The notes beneath the pieces were generated by a model. It was given only the letters and a program-made list of their open reading frames with translations, did no database searches and was not told the DNA's origin. A stretch of DNA of 64,000 bases from Haemophilus_A paraphrohaemolyticus_A. Lineage in GTDB: Bacteria; Pseudomonadota; Gammaproteobacteria; Enterobacterales; Pasteurellaceae. Positions within the stretch are counted from its first letter, which is position 1. The number at the start of each line of letters is the position of its first letter. Shown here piece by piece: positions 37,101 through 43,031 of the stretch. The position numbers and the translations under genes were made by a program. The stretch covers positions 1 to 64,000 of the forward strand of contig NZ_QEQF01000008.1 of assembly GCF_003253115.1 (NCBI RefSeq), written 5' to 3'.

Positions 37101-39051
37101 CTTTACCGTTAATTTTCTCGGTTACGCTTTTAGCGGTTATGCCGCCAGTTGCTTTTTCAAACTCTGTTCTTTGATTAGCAGCCGATGAAATATCTGAGCC
37201 GCCAATCATAATAGAGGAATCACCTTGCGCATTGGTGCCCAAGCCCATGGCAATCGCACCCTGATTACCAGACGCTTTCGCCCCTTGACCAACTGCAATA
37301 TCAGCCTCTTTCGTTGCTTGTGCTAACTGACCGACTGCAACAGAAGAGTTTGTAGCCTTAGAACTATCACCGACAGCTACCGCAGATTTATCAGCATTTG
37401 CCTTATAACCAACAGCTACCGCGGATTGCTCTGCCCTTGAAGCAGTACCTGCAGCTACGCCAAACTTGCCATTTACCCAAGAACCCATACCAATGGCTAC
37501 TGCAGCTTCCGCATTTGCTTGTATAGCAGAACCAGATCCAATAGCCGTGGCACCATAGGCTCCCTTACGAACTAACGCATTCGTACCGATAGCAACCCCC
37601 AATGGAGTAGTAGAATGAGCTTGCATACCAATGACAGTAGATCCATTTTGCGCATATGTAGCTTGATATGCTGTATTTAACGCAGCCCCAACAAGTTCTT
37701 GGTACTTTTGACTAATGTTTTTACTAGCTAACGTTCCACTTTGATCATGATCAGACACGTCTGCCACGCCAAAATTATCTCTATTTGACGTAAAATATCT
37801 AGCATTCGCAAATTGAGTAATATCATTACCCCCAATGGCAATCGCACCTTGACCAGCTATCGACTGAGCACCTAAGGCTACCGCTTGGTCCCCGATAGCA
37901 CGGGTATTACGGCCAACCGCAGTACCTTCATTAATATCTACTCCTTTATAGTCAAATCGATTTGCTGCATCCTTGTTTCCTGCTTCTGTCGATGTGTTAC
38001 CAAAAGCCTTAGCTAGTACAGTTGCATTATCATCAGGATCAGTACCATTGCCCGTTGGTATGCCGTCTGCATTAATCGCACGAAACCCCGCACCAGCACC
38101 AGCACCAATAGCTACTGAAGAGTTAATAGCAGCATTATTTCTATTGACCCCCGTATAAGATGATACCCCGATCGCCACGCCACCTGCAGCAGCATTTGTA
38201 TTTGTACTTGTTACATCAGTAGCTGCTCCTACTTTAGTAGAACCTGCTGTGGAATTATAGCCTATGGCAATACTATGTCCGCCCCCTTCATCACGGCTTT
38301 TGGCTTCTTTACCAATGATAATATCGTTATTTTTCTTTGCTTCGCTAGATGAACCAAAAGCAATTGTATCATTCGCAGTAGCCTTTGCTTCATTACCAAA
38401 TGCCATCGAGCGCTGCCCAGCCGCGTCTGTATTTCTACCAAGAGCTACCGTATATGTATTTGTAGATTTTGAATTTGTGCCTAAGGCAATCGTATCATCT
38501 TGGGTTGCTTTAGAGTTTTGACCTATCGCACTGGCACGATTCCCTGTGGCTTGCGCTCCTTGACCAAGAGCAACGGCACTAGCTTTACTAGCATTCGCTC
38601 CTTTACCAATCGCTACCGCTTCAATTCCTTCTGCTTTCCCCTGATTCCCTATCGCCACAGATCTATCACCAGTCGCATTAGCTCCAACACCAATTGCCTC
38701 TGCCGAAGCTCCTGATGCTTTAGAGTCAATTCCTACTGCAATTGCACTATCCCCTGTGGCTTGTGCTTTTCTACCTAGCGCCACTGCATTATTTCCTGAA
38801 GCATTTGACGATGCCCCCCAAGCGACACTGGTATCATGACCTGTACCAGGAACATTGACGGCAGCATAAGCCGAATGACCACTTAATAGCGACAATGCGA
38901 TGGCTGAAGATTTAATAAAATTCCCTGAAAATTTAACCGTACTTCCTTGTGAATTTGATGAACTTTGTTTTTTATGCGCTTTGGTTAGCTCTGAAACCGC
39001 TACCCAAGATTGCGTTGCTTGGTTCCACACTACACGGAAAATTTTGTTCAT
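28180..39051 (-). CDS. Giant trimeric autotransporter adhesin (YadA/Hia type)
   Basis: A surface adhesin of 3,623 residues (type Vc secretion). Domains in order: extended signal peptide ESPR (MNKIFRVVWNQATQSWVAVS) with the hydrophobic part near 48-63; a YadA-like beta-roll head of many AxAxGxxSxA repeats (about 67-750); a neck (about 790-830, NVAAGRVAEDSTDAINGSQL); a long stalk (about 830-3250) of repeated NNAATVGDVLNAGWNLQ-type Trp-ring/neck modules; a second short head (about 3337-3424); and a final neck with the YadA anchor ending GVGYQW, the four-strand barrel contributed per monomer. The stalk has a near-identical 368-residue tandem repeat (about 1803-2170 and 2171-2538) and three Ala/Lys-rich helical inserts. 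The RBS AAGGG precedes the ATG, and there is a hairpin plus a perfect FNR site upstream. No frameshift was seen, so it is probably expressed. Confidence 0.95.
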   Translation of the reverse strand: MNKIFRVVWNQATQSWVAVSELTKAHKKQSSSNSQGSTVKFSGNFIKSSAIALSLLSGHSAYAAVNVPGTGHDTSVAWGASSNASGNNAVALGRKAQATGDSAIAVGIDSKASGASAEAIGVGANATGDRSVAIGNQGKAEGIEAVAIGKGANASKASAVALGQGAQATGNRASAIGQNSKATQDDTIALGTNSKSTNTYTVALGRNTDAAGQRSMAFGNEAKATANDTIAFGSSSEAKKNNDIIIGKEAKSRDEGGGHSIAIGYNSTAGSTKVGAATDVTSTNTNAAAGGVAIGVSSYTGVNRNNAAINSSVAIGAGAGAGFRAINADGIPTGNGTDPDDNATVLAKAFGNTSTEAGNKDAANRFDYKGVDINEGTAVGRNTRAIGDQAVALGAQSIAGQGAIAIGGNDITQFANARYFTSNRDNFGVADVSDHDQSGTLASKNISQKYQELVGAALNTAYQATYAQNGSTVIGMQAHSTTPLGVAIGTNALVRKGAYGATAIGSGSAIQANAEAAVAIGMGSWVNGKFGVAAGTASRAEQSAVAVGYKANADKSAVAVGDSSKATNSSVAVGQLAQATKEADIAVGQGAKASGNQGAIAMGLGTNAQGDSSIMIGGSDISSAANQRTEFEKATGGITAKSVTEKINGKDVTRNYTFAETTTTPGTIAEAYKELTGLDMDVSTLDFADAKNKNGHASTSLGVHALSKGNLATAIGAGARADAIGSLALGTGAHATKQNAVAIGTGSTTALVGTRQLSVNYDSDGNIVSDNDKDKIAYTFKWAGGTNTSEGDVVSFGSSGAERQLKNVAAGRVAEDSTDAINGSQLNSITKKIAAGFNTSGNEVAGSSGVFTSKKANADSAKKDYETAIRSDDKVQLQVGNNLKLDRDETVSEVDVPDDFDKTKTVKKKIRKADFAYSLNPVLTNLTSAEFIGTGTDAPTTKLTNDGVTITPKTAGKKPVSLTQNGLDNGGNPITDVAGNLDGAKTGTNAPTTNSTKPATLNNSNAATVGDVLNAGWNLQEKGTAKDFVTAYDTVNFVDGDGTSVSVTTNTDGKTSTIKYSANLGDGLEKDATTNKIKVKAADKSLEVTNDGVKVKAADNTLTTDDNGLKVNTGTINPVDSGDKAGTVAVNTDDAGKIATVDTVVNAVNNAAWNATAAKTNDGENGGTVKKQAVKAGDTVTFEADKNIKIAQTDGKFTFSTKDNVEFTTVKVGDTTNGKKPVELKNGDVITANNNPEQPTTALNVSSDGKPTQITGVGSVLNTTPVATTPDGSAPTTQPNVVNLGTAHGQTPLSPNVLNSAATVRDLANMGWKVSSDKATGADGKDYSDVVRNADEVKFVGKNAAKVSGKTENGVRTITVDVEVPETKTAELVSSKDGSVIAPSTNPELQKALKDAKDELAKLPKDASDEQKKEAENKVKAAETELNKALDNKGVATAKNVADMINASGFTLKTSATADGKKESGDDEVINPGKAVEMVAGKNLTVKQEANGKVTYATKDNVEFTSVKVGDTQNGKAPVNFTTEAASPASNNGADKTPTTALNVSSDGKPTQITGVGSTLNVKPVDTNTNGTPTADADKPNLVDLVGPKDAPVNKNAAATVGDLQNMGWVVSTKEGNGYNDVVKNANQVDFVGKNGITVTGETKDGIRTITVEAAQTPVVYTNKAGDKLVKVGDKFYKTDENGKPTATEVPKEDVIASMNNGDNTANNPMHLSNIGSNLPTVNDTTKQAFDPNSTTPKADKNNKSAPMTAAEAAELLNPTTADGKANPKFAGNNAATVSDVLNAGWNLQNNGEARDFVKPYDTVNFVDGINTKAVVTTDAEGKVSNVQIDVKDLPIAYTNEAGDKVVKAADGKYYKESDLAGKVYDPKTKQFKNADGTALNEQPTEVAGDTVKTNLVNPNAEANKAGNATQLGNVASGANTFAPVEDKKLGNDGKWYPADQVEPNGQPKKDASPVAVPNNIGKAGLIDFSQSNPNNAATVGDLQNLGWVVSAKGNDYSDQVRNANEVKFVGEGTASVTGKTDENGVRTITVKVDDQVSTNNAQVPVNYTTADGTKVYPVKDEKGNVTYHTTPDGKGKGDTEIPKGNVITSINGPEGTTAPTILSNVAGNLDGAKKDTKAPTTEHGPVNTTDKNAVNYVNPNNAATVGDVLNAGWNLQNNGDARDFVKPYDTVNFVDGINTKAVVTTDAEGKVSNVQIDVKDLPIAYTNEAGDKVVKAADGKYYKESDLAGKVYDPKTKQFKNADGTALNEQPTEVAGDTVKTNLVNPNAEANKAGNATQLGNVASGANTFAPVEDKKLGNDGKWYPADQVEPNGQPKKDASPVAVPNNIGKAGLIDFSQSNPNNAATVGDLQNLGWVVSAKGNDYSDQVRNANEVKFVGEGTASVTGKTDENGVRTITVKVDDQVSTNNAQVPVNYTTADGTKVYPVKDEKGNVTYHTTPDGKGKGDTEIPKGNVITSINGPEGTTAPTILSNVAGNLDGAKKDTKAPTTEHGPVNTTDKNAVNYVNPNNAATVGDVLNAGWNLQNNGDARDFVKPYDTVNFINGKGTKAVVETADNLTSTVKFDVDAGEITADETKPGAVKGPNTTGKNPAELAKNLADAQKAVDDLAKDPSATKDAKQKAQDALKAAQDAAAPLNKVATAQNVADMINKSGFTLKADKTEGDNLTAADLANGEMINPGDTITMKAGKNMSVKHEKDGSITYATKDEVEFNTVKVGNPNTYVDNNGKPLVKVGDNYYKPEQLENGKPKNGEMPVDPATVKNQVAPVNMKTEAATPANNNVGKDGNSTQPTTALNFTSGEGDNAKPTQLKGVGSVLDTKAQPTSTGKQGDTPATAGNQNLVNLGNNPITGKSDLAPEILNSAATVGDLANMGWIVGAPENGYVDTVKNANKVDFKGENGISVTGKTNDKGVREITISVAEGKVTNDVKVTKADGTVIDGVKGPDGKLYKKGPDGKPDTSKEITLAEGDKVNNEGSKFVSGNAVATAIQESGWNVGLADSSKANEAFNDDSKALSANKLEKVNPNDNVRFADGKGTKAAVATVERVDEFGKKVTDTYVKFDVDAGEITADTTKPGMVKGPVTADEAKKLADDLKKAEQAVKDLPADATPEAKKAAQDALKVAQDAAAPLNKVATAQNVAEAINNSGWRTNSTTATGGAKDTLINPGKAVNFESGKNMEVAQTVDKDGNVAYTYATKDDVQFNSVQFGDANGPKITNNGGNINVSGADGKAPTKITGVAAGDISPNSTDAVNGAQVYALSRGNVPNVKNITVDGKEYKNVIVDENGTPILKTYNVQGQKEIITNSVVEAIHNMNEQGIKFFHSNDGIERPKQEQTNSFDSSASGKFATAIGSKSSAEGTNAVAIGFNSVVTGNDSISIGTGNRVTGNNSGAFGDPSTVSGQGSYSVGNNNTVATNDTFVLGNKVTQTVENSVILGTKSTATAGDGSATGTLNNIKQDGTKGTSTTAGSKGTVKQAIVGNMVYGGFEGATADGVVSVGAAGNERRIQNVAAGEISATSTDAINGSQLYSVAQGVGNRLGDLNNKINRNNKNLRAGIAGANAAAGLPQVYIPGKSMVAASAGTYKGQSALAVGYSRASDNGKLILKLQGNANTRGDVGGSVGVGYQW
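31511..33718 (-). repeat. 1,104-bp tandem duplication inside the adhesin gene
   Basis: Sequence from about 31511 reappears at 32615 and onward with an offset of exactly 1,104 bp (368 codons), including silent positions. Differences appear only near the outer edges (for example GATCGC versus GACGTC-type codons around the GDARDF module). Identical segments such as 32165-32386 and 33269-33490 show the match. Boundaries are approximate. Confidence 0.9.
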
Positions 39052-39064
39052 ATATAAGCCCTTT

Positions 39065-39106
39065 AAGAAAAAAGAACTACTTTTCCATCGAAATGTGAAA
39101 GTAGTT
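39065..39106 (-). promoter_or_regulatory. Terminator-like hairpin in the adhesin leader
   Basis: On the minus strand AACTACTTT (39106-39098) and AAAGTAGTT (39083-39075) form a 9-bp stem, followed by CTTTTTTC and then the ribosome site AAAGGG. It could reduce read-through into the 10.9-kb gene, or simply be a 5' UTR structure. Confidence 0.45.
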
Positions 39107-39189
39107 TGTTAAAATTAAATTTAAGTTAAGTTATCTACAAGATAATCCCGAGAATTATGCCAAAAATTCACATCTATTCCAAATGAAAT

Positions 39190-39203
39190 TTGATGGAAAT
39201 CAA
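39190..39203. promoter_or_regulatory. FNR-type site upstream of the adhesin
   Basis: TTGAT-GGAA-ATCAA is a perfect match to the FNR consensus TTGATN4ATCAA. It lies 139 bp upstream of the adhesin ATG. Spacing to a recognisable -10 is not canonical, so the sign of regulation cannot be told. Confidence 0.6.
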
Positions 39204-39473
39204 ACAGTTCGCCAGGAATTTACACTTTCCATACAAAAGACAACTATTTTACGAGCATTTACTACAAAACTTGACAAAGTTGACATTTTAAAATGGAGAT
39301 ATTTCACACTGACAAAGTCGGATTTTTATACAAAACTAATAAAATAGCCACAAAAATTTGACAGATAATCCACAGCAAACGTTTGCGTGACTTTTAACAG
39401 AGAATTCAAACGAATTTGCAAAATTTTTATGAAATTTGACCGCTTGTTTTGTATAATATTTGCCTATTTCTTG

Positions 39474-39500
39474 CCACTGCTTTTGCGGTGGTCTTTTTTT
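39474..39500 (+). promoter_or_regulatory. Terminator-like hairpin just upstream of rimO
   Basis: CCACTGC (39474-39480) and GCGGTGG (39485-39491) pair, with one G-U pair, around TTTT, and are followed by TCTTTTTTT. The hairpin sits between TATAAT (39452-39457) and the rimO start at 39521, so it would be within the first 40 bases of the transcript. Confidence 0.55.
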
Positions 39501-39520
39501 AATTGATTAACCTATTATTT

Positions 39521-40855
39521 ATGATGAACTCAACCCCCAATATTGGTTTTATTAGTCTTGGCTGTCCGAAAAACTTAGTGGACTCCGAGCGTATTTTGAC
39601 TGAACTTCGTTCAGACGGTTATAACATTATTTCTAGCTATGAAGGTGCAGATTTAGTCATTGTGAACACCTGCGGATTTATTGATAGTGCGGTACAAGAA
39701 TCGCTTGAAAGCATTGGCGAAGCCTTAGAAGCGAACGGCAAAGTGATCGTCACAGGCTGTCTTGGTGCGAAAGAAAATCAGATCCGTGAAGTGCATCCAA
39801 AAGTGCTAGAAATCACAGGCCCGCACAGCTATGAGGCGGTAATGAAACACGTGCACAAATATGTGCCGAAACCAGAATATAACCCATACGTGAGTTTAGT
39901 GCCAAAACAAGGGGTGAAACTCACACCGAAGCATTACGCTTATCTGAAAATCTCCGAAGGTTGCGACCATCGTTGTACCTTCTGCATTATTCCTTCAATG
40001 CGTGGCGATTTAGATAGCCGTTCTATCGTGCAAGTTTTAGACGAAGCCAAACGCCTTGTCGATGCGGGTGTGAAAGAGATTTTAGTCGTTTCGCAAGATA
40101 CTTCGGCTTATGCCTTAGACAAGAAAAAAGAAGAGGGCACAAAAACGGTTTTCTGGAACGGAATGCCGATTAAAAATGATTTAATGAGCCTATGTGAACA
40201 ACTCGGCTCATTAGGCGTTTGGGTGCGTTTGCACTACGTTTACCCTTATCCGCACGTGGATAATTTAATTCCGTTAATGGCGCAGGGCAAAATTCTGCCG
40301 TATTTGGATATTCCACTCCAACACGCCAGCCCAAAAATCTTAAAAGCGATGAAACGCCCTGGTTCGATTGAACGCACGCTTGAACGTATCAAAAAATGGC
40401 GTGAGATCTGCCCAGAATTGACACTTCGTTCAACCTTTATCATTGGCTTCCCTGGCGAAACGGAAGAAGATTTCCAAATGTTGTTGGATTTCTTAAAAGA
40501 AGCACAGCTCGACCGTGTAGGCTGCTTTAAATTTAGCCCTGTGGAAGGCGCACCTGCAACCGATATGGCAGACCAAGTGCCAGAAGAGGTAAAAGAAGAG
40601 CGTTTCCACCGCTTTATGCAGTTACAGCAAGAAATTTCAAGCGGTCGATTACAACAAAAAATTGGCAAAACCCTTGCAGTCATTGTCGATGAAATTGACG
40701 AAGAAGGCATTATCGGCCGCTCAATGGCAGATGCACCTGAAATTGATGGCGTGGTGTATGTCGATAATCTTTCAAACCAACCGGTTCAAGTGGGGCAGAT
40801 TATTTCTGTAACCATTACCAATGCAGATGAATACGATCTTTGGGGAACCTGTTAG
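39521..40855 (+). CDS. rimO: Ribosomal protein S12 methylthiotransferase
   Basis: Radical-SAM enzyme that adds a methylthio group to an aspartate of S12. With the ATG at 39521 the protein has 444 residues. The N-terminal domain carries the auxiliary cluster cysteines 15, 51 and 80 (LGCPKN, NTCGF, TGCLG). The radical-SAM motif CDHRCTFC gives Cys148, Cys152 and Cys155, and a C-terminal TRAM domain follows. RimO is preferred to MiaB on the GFISLGCPKNLVDSER signature. There is a tandem ATG at 39524, no strong Shine-Dalgarno, and a hairpin immediately upstream. Confidence 0.95.
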   Translation: MMNSTPNIGFISLGCPKNLVDSERILTELRSDGYNIISSYEGADLVIVNTCGFIDSAVQESLESIGEALEANGKVIVTGCLGAKENQIREVHPKVLEITGPHSYEAVMKHVHKYVPKPEYNPYVSLVPKQGVKLTPKHYAYLKISEGCDHRCTFCIIPSMRGDLDSRSIVQVLDEAKRLVDAGVKEILVVSQDTSAYALDKKKEEGTKTVFWNGMPIKNDLMSLCEQLGSLGVWVRLHYVYPYPHVDNLIPLMAQGKILPYLDIPLQHASPKILKAMKRPGSIERTLERIKKWREICPELTLRSTFIIGFPGETEEDFQMLLDFLKEAQLDRVGCFKFSPVEGAPATDMADQVPEEVKEERFHRFMQLQQEISSGRLQQKIGKTLAVIVDEIDEEGIIGRSMADAPEIDGVVYVDNLSNQPVQVGQIISVTITNADEYDLWGTC

Positions 40856-40872
40856 TTTGTTTCTAAAGTAAT

Positions 40873-40907
40873 AAAAAATCGAGGCGAATATTCGCCCCGA
40901 TTTTTTT
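40873..40907. terminator. Bidirectional terminator between rimO and rppH
   Basis: AAAAATCG-AGGCGAA pairs with TTCGCCC-CGATTTTTTT around TA. It has T-runs on both strands and serves the convergent genes. Confidence 0.85.
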
Positions 40908-40922
40908 ATGCCATTTGATAAG

Positions 40923-41579
40923 TTATTTCCGATACCCTTTAGGTCGAGCACCTTTGTGTTTTTTATATTTGAAATGAGCAGGCTTGTCAGACTTTGGCTT
41001 ATAGACTACAAGCGGTGCTTTTTTCGTATTTTCTTGCAAATGGGCTTTTTCTTTTGGCTTCTCTTCTCGTGGTTTCTCTTCTTTCAGCTTCATAAAAGGC
41101 TCGTTTAGCAAAATGCTGGCAAACTCTTTCATTGCTTTGCGATAAACATCGCGCTTAAACGAGACAACTTGACGGACAGGATACCAAAAGCTCACCCAGC
41201 GCCAGCCATCAAATTCAGGCGATTTGGTGGTTTTGAGATTGATGCTCGCCTCATCGCCAATAAATTGCAACAAAAACCAACGCTGCTTTTGCCCAATGCA
41301 AACGGGCTGATTGCCCGAATTTTCACGCACTAAGCGTCTTGGCAGTTTATATTTCAGCCAATATTTTGATGCCCAAATCACTCGCACATCTTTTCTGGTT
41401 AAGCCGACTTCTTCAAAAAGCTCACGGTACATCGCTGTTTCGATGTTTTCGCCTTCGTTAATGCCTCCTTGCGGAAACTGCCACGAATTTTGCCCAAACC
41501 GTTTTGCCCAGAGAACCTGCCCGTACTTATTACAGATGACGATACCCACATTCGGGCGATAACCATCGGAATCGATCAC
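40923..41579 (-). CDS. rppH: RNA pyrophosphohydrolase
   Basis: Removes pyrophosphate from mRNA 5' ends to trigger decay by RNase E. The 218-residue protein has the Nudix box at residues 38-60 (GGINEGENIETAMYRELFEE followed by VGL), and the N-terminus MIDSDGYRPNVGIV is characteristic. After about residue 160 it has a long Lys/Glu-rich and then basic tail (KEEKPREEKPKEKAH to the end), longer than in the 176-residue E. coli protein. ptsP, next to rppH in E. coli, is missing. A DnaA-box-rich gap lies upstream. Confidence 0.95.
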   Translation of the reverse strand: MIDSDGYRPNVGIVICNKYGQVLWAKRFGQNSWQFPQGGINEGENIETAMYRELFEEVGLTRKDVRVIWASKYWLKYKLPRRLVRENSGNQPVCIGQKQRWFLLQFIGDEASINLKTTKSPEFDGWRWVSFWYPVRQVVSFKRDVYRKAMKEFASILLNEPFMKLKEEKPREEKPKEKAHLQENTKKAPLVVYKPKSDKPAHFKYKKHKGARPKGYRK

Positions 41580-42060
41580 TTCATTCCCTATTTCTTATTA
41601 AAAAATGGAGAGATTGTTTCATAAATAGCCCATTTAGACAAGCCTAAAACAAATTGCGGATAAAGTTGTGGATAACTTTTAAGATCCTTGTGAAAAAGCA
41701 GATGATAAATGAGGTAAATCCGCTATTTCATTGACTTTAGAAATAGAGAAAATATCGATCTTTTGGTTTATTTTTATCACTGTATGGATCTTCATTTTTG
41801 AACAGAAAATAGAAAGCATCTGGATAACTATCCATTTATCTTTGTTTTCAAAACATAATTTTCAGCTTTATTCATACCAGTAGAAAAATTATCCCCATCA
41901 GTTGTGGATAAAAATGTGATAAAAATTCAAAAAGTGAGTGAATAACTTAGAGTAACTTTGCAAGCACATCAAAAAGGTCAATGAAAACAAGATCTTATGT
42001 AGTGAATAAAAGATGGGGAAAAATAAGGATGCGGAGAGGTTGTTTTTTAATCAGTTTTGC
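41580..42060. other. Gene-free AT-rich region with a DnaA-box-like cluster
   Basis: No gene is seen. Plus-strand boxes TGCGGATAA (41655-41663), TGTGGATAA (41667-41675) and TGTGGATAA (41903-41911) occur, with TTATCCCCA (41889-41897) and the palindrome TGGATA-AC-TATCCA (41821-41834). Four GATC sites occur, two of them starting AT-rich runs that resemble origin 13-mers (GATCTTTTGGTTT at 41757, GATCTTCATTTTT at 41788). It could be a replication-related or DnaA-binding locus. Against a true oriC, the highly expressed genes on both sides (rrn at the left, ribosomal proteins at the right) are all on the minus strand. Confidence 0.5.
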
Positions 42061-42080
42061 AGGCGAGAATTAACTCGCCT
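42061..42080 (-). terminator. Possible terminator of lgt
   Basis: AGGCGAG and CTCGCCT form a 7-bp stem around AATTAA shortly after the lgt stop codon. The T-run on the minus side is weak, so this is only probable. Confidence 0.45.
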
Positions 42081-42097
42081 ACTCATATTATTTGTAT

Positions 42098-42892
42098 TTA
42101 TACTGTTTTGCGTTTATACGCCCAAAGCATAATCACAATCCCACCAATAATCATCGGGAGTGATAACAACTGACCGCGGGTGATTAAGTCAGCTGCGGTG
42201 TTTACCGTTGGATCGAAATCGCGCACATATTCCACCAAGAAACGGAACACGCCATAGCCAATCAGGAATAAGCCGGCAACCGAACCCGCTGGGCGTGGTT
42301 TGCGGATAAACAGATTGAGCATCACAAACAATACTATGCCTTCTAGGAAAAACTCATAAAGCTGTGAAGGGTGACGTGGTAAATAACCACCGTTTGGGAA
42401 CATCACCGCCCAAGGCACGTCTGTCACTCTGCCCCAAAGTTCGTCGTTGATAAAGTTCCCAATTCGCCCAGCCCCTAATCCAAACGGAATAAGGGGTGCA
42501 ACAAAATCAGCCGTTTGCCAGAATGAGCGAGCTTGGCGGCGGGAAACCCAAATCATTGCGACAATCACGCCAATCAAACCACCGTGGAATGACATCCCAC
42601 CTTCCCAAATGCGGAAAAGATAGAGCGGATCTTGTAAGAAGTGATCGAAGCTGTAAAAGAATACATCGCCAATACGACCGCCCAATACTACGCCCCAAAA
42701 GCCTGTGTAAAGCAGTTGATCGACATTTTCGCTTGTCCAAACGCCGTGCGAATTTTTTGCCCGACGCATACCAAGCCAATAAGCAAAACCAAAGCCGATG
42801 AGGTACATTAAACCGTACCAACGCAATGAAATTGGACCGATGCTGAAAATAATCGGATCGATTTGTGGGAAAGTTAAAAATTGTGAGTTCAT
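42098..42892 (-). CDS. lgt: Prolipoprotein diacylglyceryl transferase
   Basis: Inner-membrane enzyme that moves diacylglycerol from phosphatidylglycerol to the lipobox cysteine, the first step of lipoprotein maturation. The 264-residue protein has about seven membrane helices. The essential residues are at the E. coli positions: His103 in SFHGGLIG, and Arg143 in the Lgt signature GAGRIGNFINDELWG. It lies near rppH as in other gammaproteobacteria; thyA, the usual next gene, is not here. Confidence 0.96.
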   Translation of the reverse strand: MNSQFLTFPQIDPIIFSIGPISLRWYGLMYLIGFGFAYWLGMRRAKNSHGVWTSENVDQLLYTGFWGVVLGGRIGDVFFYSFDHFLQDPLYLFRIWEGGMSFHGGLIGVIVAMIWVSRRQARSFWQTADFVAPLIPFGLGAGRIGNFINDELWGRVTDVPWAVMFPNGGYLPRHPSQLYEFFLEGIVLFVMLNLFIRKPRPAGSVAGLFLIGYGVFRFLVEYVRDFDPTVNTAADLITRGQLLSLPMIIGGIVIMLWAYKRKTV

Positions 42893-42937
42893 AGAGTTCC
42901 TTTTTGAATTTTCGTGTAATAAAAATTCTCAAATATT

Positions 42938-42980
42938 TCCTCTCTTTAGTAAAGAGGGGGTGGGGAGATTTGGCAGAAGC
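42938..42980. repeat. REP-like unit (copy near lgt)
   Basis: CCTCTCTTTAGTAAAGAGG followed by GGGTGGGGAGATTTGGCAG. It has the hairpin plus the GGGGAGATTT arm of the dispersed unit and lies in the lgt / TauE gap. Confidence 0.75.
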
Positions 42981-43031
42981 CAACCTACCTCGTATGTAAA
43001 AACGGGATTTCTTAGGAAACCCAGTAAATAA

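Larger units (their letters stand above)
39052..39520. promoter_or_regulatory. Adhesin-rimO divergent intergenic region
   Basis: A 470-bp AT-rich region with no gene. For the minus-strand adhesin it holds a hairpin followed by a T-run (39106-39075) and a perfect FNR-type site (39190-39203). CATAAT (39159-39154, minus) is a possible -10. For rimO it holds TATAAT (39452-39457) and a terminator-like hairpin (39474-39500). An uptake signal GACCGCTTGT lies at 39439-39448. Confidence 0.6.

Noticed and set aside
28180..39051. Periodic repeats as a CRISPR-like array
   Set aside because: The repeats are in-frame protein modules with variable spacing inside one long coding sequence.
28868..39112. Many plus-strand open frames across the adhesin
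   Set aside because: They are antisense shadows of a repetitive, stop-poor gene and have no signal peptides or family motifs. Two are identical only because the adhesin repeat is duplicated.
41580..42060. Calling the DnaA-box cluster the chromosomal origin
   Set aside because: The rRNA leader at the left edge, the rpsP operon, and the spc/alpha ribosomal operons at the right edge are all on the minus strand. An origin here would place the right-hand operons head-on to replication, which is very unusual.
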